From Heterotrichella gracilis (Eukaryota; Sar; Xanthophyceae; Tribonematales; Xanthonemataceae): a stretch of DNA of 64,000 nucleotides. Under the pieces are notes generated by a model. It did no database searches and had not been told where the DNA came from. It was given only the letters and a program-made list of their open reading frames with translations. Of this stretch, positions 57,815 through 64,000 are shown piece by piece. The stretch covers positions 101,481-165,480 of the forward strand of contig JAULBX010031924.1 of assembly GCA_032358255.1 (NCBI GenBank). The letters run 5' to 3'. Each line of letters begins with the position of its first letter. The stretch's first letter is position 1. A program made the position numbers and the translations under genes.

Positions 57815-58953
57815 ACTTTTCCTAAAGGGGGCCCCAAGATGGTTGTCACACGGCTGCCGCCAGGGCAGAGGAATAGTGTGCCACGCCTCCGAGGTCCTTA
57901 GGATGGCATTTCCAACAGCAATTTTCACATGGGTCCACGGAGTGAATAATCATTGGAGTCCAAATGTTGCACAGAGTGGACATGTGATACGGTAATGTGC
58001 CACATGCTGCACGGTAGCTTGACAAGCTACAATGTAGTGCGCCCGCATCATGCCACGGCAATCATTGTGGCAGTTTGTTCCAAAATGGCACCCTGAAACT
58101 CTCCGGTCCATGCTACTATGGCATTGTCAAAGCAGTGGCAATGCGGCATGGTAACCATGTCTACAAGCCCGACCGGTTCAACTCAATAGTTCTAGTAGAT
58201 TTCAAAGTACTCTGTGCACACTGTCAGCAGCCGCTGCTGTTACAGTAGCTGGCTATACATAGCTTGCAATTCATTTGACATCTGCACCTGAGTACAGAGT
58301 TGGGAGCCACAGGCTCGTGCGCTCCTTGCAAAAACATATTGGGTATGAATCGCATGGCATGGTGGGTGCAGGCAGCTCAATTTGAAAGCCATATCTTCGT
58401 CGTTCAACAGTTTCCAACGATTGGTAAATCACAAATCAATTTGTCATTTATCCTTGGAATCTGGGTTGAATGTCAACAGTTACTGCCTCAACCCATATTG
58501 AATACCGTATGACGGATGGTCTCTTTCTACAGTCACAGTGGCATCATGATATTATCCTCCGCATATATGCTCAGAACCGTCCTAGTGAGCAAATTGCAAT
58601 GATTGTGCACTCAACGGATGGCCAATTTAAATTGGAAATGCATACCATACCAAGCATGTTGAAATTGCCATCAAATGGGGTATAACCAAGGGCCACCCCT
58701 GATCAATTACACCAGTTCAACTTTTGCCAACCTGCAACAAAATTTCACCCCGAAACAAAATGCAAAAAGGAGCAGGAAAGAGAAATGCAGTAATGCACCG
58801 CAACGTACCTTGCACTGGATATGCAACCCACAATGATATATTTCTAACTGTCAAGATCAGCAATGTCCGTAAGGAAGTATACCCCGCACATCTTTACAAG
58901 GAAGTCCAGCCCAGCTTTGGTAGCTGCTCTAGCTACTGGTGCCCAACTACATG
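57815..58953. other. Convergent 3' region between THIM and the FBH1-like gene
   Basis: AT-richer, with no supported exon and no repeat that I can define. Confidence 0.5.
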
Positions 58954-61900
58954 TTAATTAAGTGCATGGAAAGGTGCATTTCCATTGATGGGTGCCAGCT
59001 GTCTGTTTGTCTCAGTACCTCCAAGCTCCTGCCACAGCATGTGACCAGCGCTGCGCTTGGGCCTCCCATGGGCACCCATTATCAGGGTCTGGTGCAGGTG
59101 GATGGCAGCCCCCTTGGGTGAGCCGGCCAAGCTGCTCCAATTTGCGTGGTGCATGTCACGACACACCAGCGTCCTGCCTCCTCATGCGCCCATCCCCACC
59201 ACCTTGCCTACCTCCCGGACCCCACATGCAAAGTCCGGTGCTCACCCCAGTTTGCCACTGCCCCAGTCCCACATTAACCCACAACCCCCTCGGGCCTCCA
59301 CTCCCCTCGGCCCCCACTCCCCACAACGCCCCACACGCCATCCAGCTGGCGCAGCCCTGGCACACCAGGTTGTCATTCACCATGATGTCAAATGTAGCGC
59401 CAGGGGGAGCGTGAATTAGCTGCTGACAACCCCCTCCGCATCGCTGCCCTTCCGGCGGGGGCAGCATCATCTCACCCTGTGCCTGCGTAAGGCATTGTGG
59501 GTTTGCTGGAGCATGAAAAACCGTAGTAGCAAGCACAGGCTGTGTACCATGCCTCGAGCAGTGCACATGGTTTCAGGGAGATGAACGCTCACTTGGATTT
59601 AGCGTTTGAGCAGGAATATGACCTTTTGGGTTCAAGGTAAGATTTGACCAACAGCGGCTTCCAGACTCAACCTCAGTACCTGTTCAGCCTGGCCCGCAGC
59701 CCCCTCATCACCCCCTCCCAGCACCACCCGCGCAGTGGCATACCCGCCCGCCACCCGCCAGGTGACTTCCGAGTTGAGAAAAAGCCAGCGCTTGGCGCGT
59801 GTTGCCGCAATGTACACTAGGTTGTTTTCGTCCACGTCCCGATCTGGACCTGGAAGGGAAGCAAGATTCATGGCTTGAGACAGGAGCATCATGTCCCTGA
59901 TCATTGGAATAGTTTCTTTATGTGCCATGCAAAGGCAGTCTCTGGGCATTTGTGCAAATCTGATGTGGTTCATCAGCGCAAGTGCATAATGAAAGCCAGT
60001 GACCTAGAGCAGGAGGTGAAACCTCAAAAGTTCAGGTCAAAGCACACAGCTGGCCTGATGCACCCATTGCGATCAAGTCGTCACTGAAGGTTGCACATGC
60101 ACGTCCGCGCACCTCCTAGCTCCATGTTGTGCCCAACCGCCACTGCGCTTTGGTCCTCCTTTGGTCACAGCTGCGGGAAGTCCGTCTCCATGTGCACATA
60201 GTCCCACTCACCCCCCTTAGCCCTATGGGCGGTGGTCAGGATGAACTGTGCAAACCTCTTGTCCTGATTGGCCGCCGTGCGCAGAGCATTTGCCACCTCC
60301 AGGCTGTTCAAAGTGAACTCCTCCAAGACTCTGACAGCTTTCAACCAATCTCTGTCTCCTGCACAGGTGATACCATTTGACCAGGTGGTCAGATCGTGTG
60401 GAGGGCATCAACTCTAAACCCTGGAGATCTCTTAGCACAATAAACAAATAAAAATGGTGACAGTACCCATGGCAATCTCTTGGTCGTCCATAACAGCCTA
60501 AACTCTTAGGCATCCACAATCTCTGCTTAGTCTAGTCCTCTGCTGCGACTCACCCTTGCCATTGCTAAATCGATACTTCCTTACCTTCGCCACCATAAAA
60601 AACCACTACCTGGTATATATACATATTTTTTTGTGTATAAAGTCACCATATACAACATCAACTGTCACCTCTCATAGCAACCAGTGCACCATGCAAATGC
60701 AATGCATGCCACGCAGACCCGGCCAAAAAGCAAGCAATACAGCCAAGTTCTGAACTGCAGCACCCACCCACCCATCACGGTGCCCTTGTCCCCCACCATA
60801 CCTTCACTCTCAGCATACTCAATAATATCCTGTGAGCTAATCCTCCCTGGTGGCCGCAGCCTCATCTCCTCCCTGCTCAACCGCGCATCCCTCCTGTACT
60901 CCAGCTTGTGCAGCAGCTCCACTCTTTCTGCAACGAGGATCACTTTCTCACTCATGTGCACCGAGTAGCCCTCGCCGATGAGGAAGAAGGCGGCCTTGGT
61001 AAGCGCGAGGTTGCCGCGGCAGATGTAGGTCAGTGGCTGCTGGACGCCTGCGCCAGAATAGGATTCTTTAACATATTATAAATGTATTTATTTATCACAC
61101 TGTACACTTTAACAATGTTGATACATTCCTCTGTGCATCCACACTAGCTTCAGAGCATTACAAGACCAGGAACAGCAGGAGGAAATTGCAAAGGCTATGT
61201 GACAAGGTAGGATACCAAACGGGAGTTGCATAGCAAGTGCCAAAGACAGGAGGCATGGTCATGCAAGGGGGGGGGATGGATAACAACTGGGATAGCGCTA
61301 AACATGGCTGAGTACAAATTGCAGGCGGCATGTGCTTTGTCCCAACTGCAGCATGGATGTATTCTCTAATCAGGTTTATTACAGGAATCATGAGGGGCTA
61401 ACTAGGCTTGCTAATGAACTCCATGTCTTGTCGCCACTCACCACCAATCTCCACGATAGGAAGCACATCGCTGAAGTTCACCGATCTAATCAGCAGGCCC
61501 CGCACCACCTCAGGCGCATCGTGCGGCCCCACTGCACCTGTTCCCATGTCCATCCTCACAAACTGGAGCCCCTATTGCACGGAGCAGTCTATCGGCCCAT
61601 GCCGATAGAAGGAAACTGTGTTTTTGCAGGTTGGTACATACAGACAAGTTTTCCCCACTACTGGCAGAGGTTCGCTTTTCTGATATGCACTTGGCCTTAC
61701 GCAACGCTGGCCTGCACGAACTGGGTTACGTTTACGATGTACGAGTGATTCGGGGAGGCATACATTTCCACTGGCAGTCCACCAGCCTGGGTTGCAAAGC
61801 AATTTGTCCTCATTGACAAACCTTCAAGTCTGCTACTTGACGCTGATTGGGACGAGGTCTAAGCATGCTCAACAGTTTGTGCACGCCCATAATGTGCAGC

Positions 61901-63552
61901 ATTTTGTCAAACAATGTGCTGGGTATTCATGACACCCACCTTGCCAAGACACCCAACGGGAGCCCTTACTGACAACGCCAGCGTCATGGGTGCTCAAAAA
62001 GGACACCCAGCCTCACGACTGTATATGACACGACGTCAGGCTGAGCCAACACTGTGCGCCAGCTTCAAAACCCCAACAGCAGGTATGAGGTACAGGCACC
62101 GAGCAACACACGGACTGGATGTGGCCATTAGACTCAAGAAGGACGCTCTCGGCTGGGTTGCTCAGCGGTAACCTCCAGTGGGTTGCTCAGCAGTGAACTT
62201 CAAGTGAGGGCACCCAGCACTGATGAGTTGCCAGTGCACATGTAGCCTGTGGACGCTCGTGCAGCGTCACTAAGCAACGTCGGAGTTCAAAGAATGCTCA
62301 TGAAAGGACTGCAAAGTATGGCATCAAGCAGCGTTTTATAGGATGTGTTGAAGGCAGTGTTGAAGGCTGCAGACTCCCCCTGTCGTGCGCACATTTAAAT
62401 TTTGGCCACCTGGCGCTCACCCATTGGCCGTTTAATGGACAGCTCAATCCGTGGCCAATAGGAGAGCAGGGATTCACAGACCATGGATTGTCAGACACTG
62501 GAGGCAGGCAGCATCCCAGACAAACAACAAGCAGCTGTTTTTTACATCAAGTATATTTTGTCACAAAACTAACAAATGGATTGTCTTGGCAGGTTCTATG
62601 CACTACATCCACCCTTGCAGTTGGCGTGAATCTGCCAGCACATCTGGTTGTGCTAAAAGGTAGGTTGGTGCCCAAAAAGGGTTGGTACTGCTAACCACGT
62701 CGTGGTGTACAAAACATAGAATTGTATGCGTGTCATACACAGCATTGACATATCACGTTGCCTGCGTGGAGTTGGATTGATTATGTGAAAAGGCCAGAGC
62801 TCTCAGAAAGCTAACAAAAGCATGCTCCGTGTTATGCTGCAAACTTCAGGAGAGACACTTGAAGCCGCCGCCGCCGAGAGCCCGCCACGATGGGCCGATA
62901 GACTGCTGATGGGTATGTGCTCTGGCCAATGAGGGGCCGCGCATTAACACCGTAGAACAGCTGCAGCAGCCTGCAAGGCAAGCAAAGCAAGCAATCAAAC
63001 TTTACAATGGACATTGCATGGGGCTGTGCATGCCTGCTATGCTGCATGTAAGCCCTTCCCATTACATCCATGAGCAGCCCTGGACATAAGTGGTGATTGG
63101 GCAAAGGCTTTGCCGGCACCGTGAGCCTCACATGCAGACCACCTGGCAACACTACTGCCCCCAGCCTGCCCCCAGCATTCGTACCAACCCCACTACCCGT
63201 GGCACATCTTAAACCACCCCGTCCCTCACTACCCCCAGCAGCCGCCACACCAGCATAACTGATCAACTACACCCACCCCTCACCTAGTTGCCACTGCTGC
63301 CACCTCCGGCCCAAAGCGGAATGACCTCGTCAACCGCAGGCACACGTGCCCCGGTAACACCGCCTCGTCCATGGCGTTGACGCAATTGTTGAAAGAGTAG
63401 ATATGCTGGTTTGCACCACCCACTAATATCTTGCGGCAAAGCTGGCGCCTGAGGATCTGGAGCGTGACTGGGTTGAGGTCCTGGGACTCGTCCACCAGCA
63501 TGCAGGAGATGCCCCAGGCCGGCTGCAGCCAGGGGGGACGCATGTACAGCAC
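58954..63552 (-). CDS. FBH1: FBH1-like UvrD-family DNA helicase, 5' part outside window
   Basis: Superfamily 1 helicase of the FBH1 type, which limits RAD51 recombination at stalled forks. Only the part from motif II onward is inside the window; motif I and any F-box lie beyond the right edge. Minus-strand pieces in order: 63526-63284 with MLVDESQDLNP (motif II), LVGGANQHIYSF (motif III region) and LTRSFRFGPEVAAVAT (motif IV); 62970-62830 (LLQLFYGVNARPLIGQ); 61050-60810 (PLTYICRGNLALTKAAFFLI, then RVELLHKLEYRRDARLSREE); 60360-60170 (FILTTAHRAKGGEWDYVHME, motif V); 59850-59665 (DENNLVYIAATRAKRWLFLN, motif VI); 59480-59340 (cysteine-bearing tail, GGGCQQLIHAPP ... NLVCQGCASW); and possibly 59180-58954. 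Several junctions, and the exact stop, were not closed. An extra exon near 61570-61441 is possible. Confidence 0.78.
61577..61604. repeat. Inverted copy of an FBH1-like exon fragment
   Basis: GCAGTCTATCGGCCCAT on the + strand here is the reverse complement of ATGGGCCGATAGACTGC at 62889-62905, which is inside an exon on the minus strand. It is a short inverted duplication in the adjoining intron. Confidence 0.6.
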
Positions 63553-64000
63553 AAGCTTTGCTGTTTGGATTGGTGTAATGGCATGTCTAGCGCCACATGT
63601 TTTGAAAATTTCTGACTCTACTCAGCCCTTGAGCAGCATAAGCAGTGCCATGACAGTCGTGGGTAGGGAAGACATGAAGGATATATATAATCTGGCTAAA
63701 GTGCTGGAAAATATGGAATGGACTGTAACCTGTCCCCCAGAAAATGTGCCACAAGCCTCTGGTCATTGTATTGCAGTCTCGATTTTCCAATTACATTTGC
63801 TGCAAGAGTTTGAATTCTCCAAGCCTGCTCAAGAGGAATTCCTGGTCACGCAAAGCAGTGCATCCAAACATACTATCAGGGGTGTTAATATACAGTGGGA
63901 GCCACGCAACTGAGTAAGGTTTTAGTCAGCAGAAACGGGGGGGGCACTTTGATGCCCAGGATGTTTTCCAAGGCACGACACGTTGGGTCGCTACACAAGT
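63553..64000. other. Intron or upstream part of the FBH1-like gene
   Basis: No exon is recognised. The helicase N-terminal half should lie here or beyond the edge. Confidence 0.45.

Noticed and set aside
61631-61816. Plus-strand frame with TTGCAG acceptor and CAG end
   Set aside because: It lies in an intron of the minus-strand helicase, has no recognisable domain, and has no partner exons.

Overview
The window is nuclear DNA of a green alga (Chlorophyta). Genes are spread over 10-30 short exons with GT-AG introns. Acceptors are mostly TGCAG. Codon use is GC-leaning. The products are typical of the green lineage: plant-type cytidine deaminase, an EDR2 C-terminal domain protein, an OPR/RAP organelle RNA-binding protein and a BIG-type ARF exchange factor. 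Short tracts of TTTAGGG/CCCTAAA, the plant-type telomere unit, recur in the introns; this differs from the TTTTAGGG unit of Chlamydomonas. The exact genus cannot be told from the sequence alone.

Layout: a P/Q-rich protein of unknown role (-, 91-1702); cytidine deaminase (+, 2671-5299); spermidine synthase (+, 6025-7994); a small LYR/FMC1-like protein (+, 8870-9297) whose second exon overlaps the start of a ~29-exon BIG/Sec7 ARF-GEF (+, 9278-22039); a BTB-BACK protein with an apparent seven-helix membrane tail (-, 22935-26124); a small unrecognised gene (-, ~27189-27804); an OPR-RAP-SAP protein (-, 29029-37359); RWDD1/DFRP2 (+, 38769-42527); a Myb protein of the TTF1/Reb1/DMTF1 type (-, 43552-47050); an N-myristoylated-looking EDR2_C protein (+, 48507-54133); hydroxyethylthiazole kinase (+, 55552-57814); and an FBH1-like UvrD-family helicase (-, 58954 to past the right edge). 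These are mostly unrelated housekeeping genes, not a pathway cluster. The one tight coupling is the LYR/BIG overlap, which suggests a bicistronic message.

The most unusual structure lies in the introns. Many exon edges, together with their splice site, are duplicated into the adjoining intron as decaying 'ghosts': acceptor-side ghosts lie upstream of the exon and donor-side ghosts downstream. In about ten cases a short CCCTAAA tract lies exactly between ghost and real exon edge; in others an AT-rich tract or a microsatellite does. This looks like a recurrent local duplication process, possibly break repair with telomere-repeat filler, that has enlarged introns, added candidate alternative splice sites and, at the left edge, apparently supplied a stop codon.

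Exon coordinates come from reading frame, phase and splice consensus by eye. Where phases closed I say so. No transcript evidence or database search was available.
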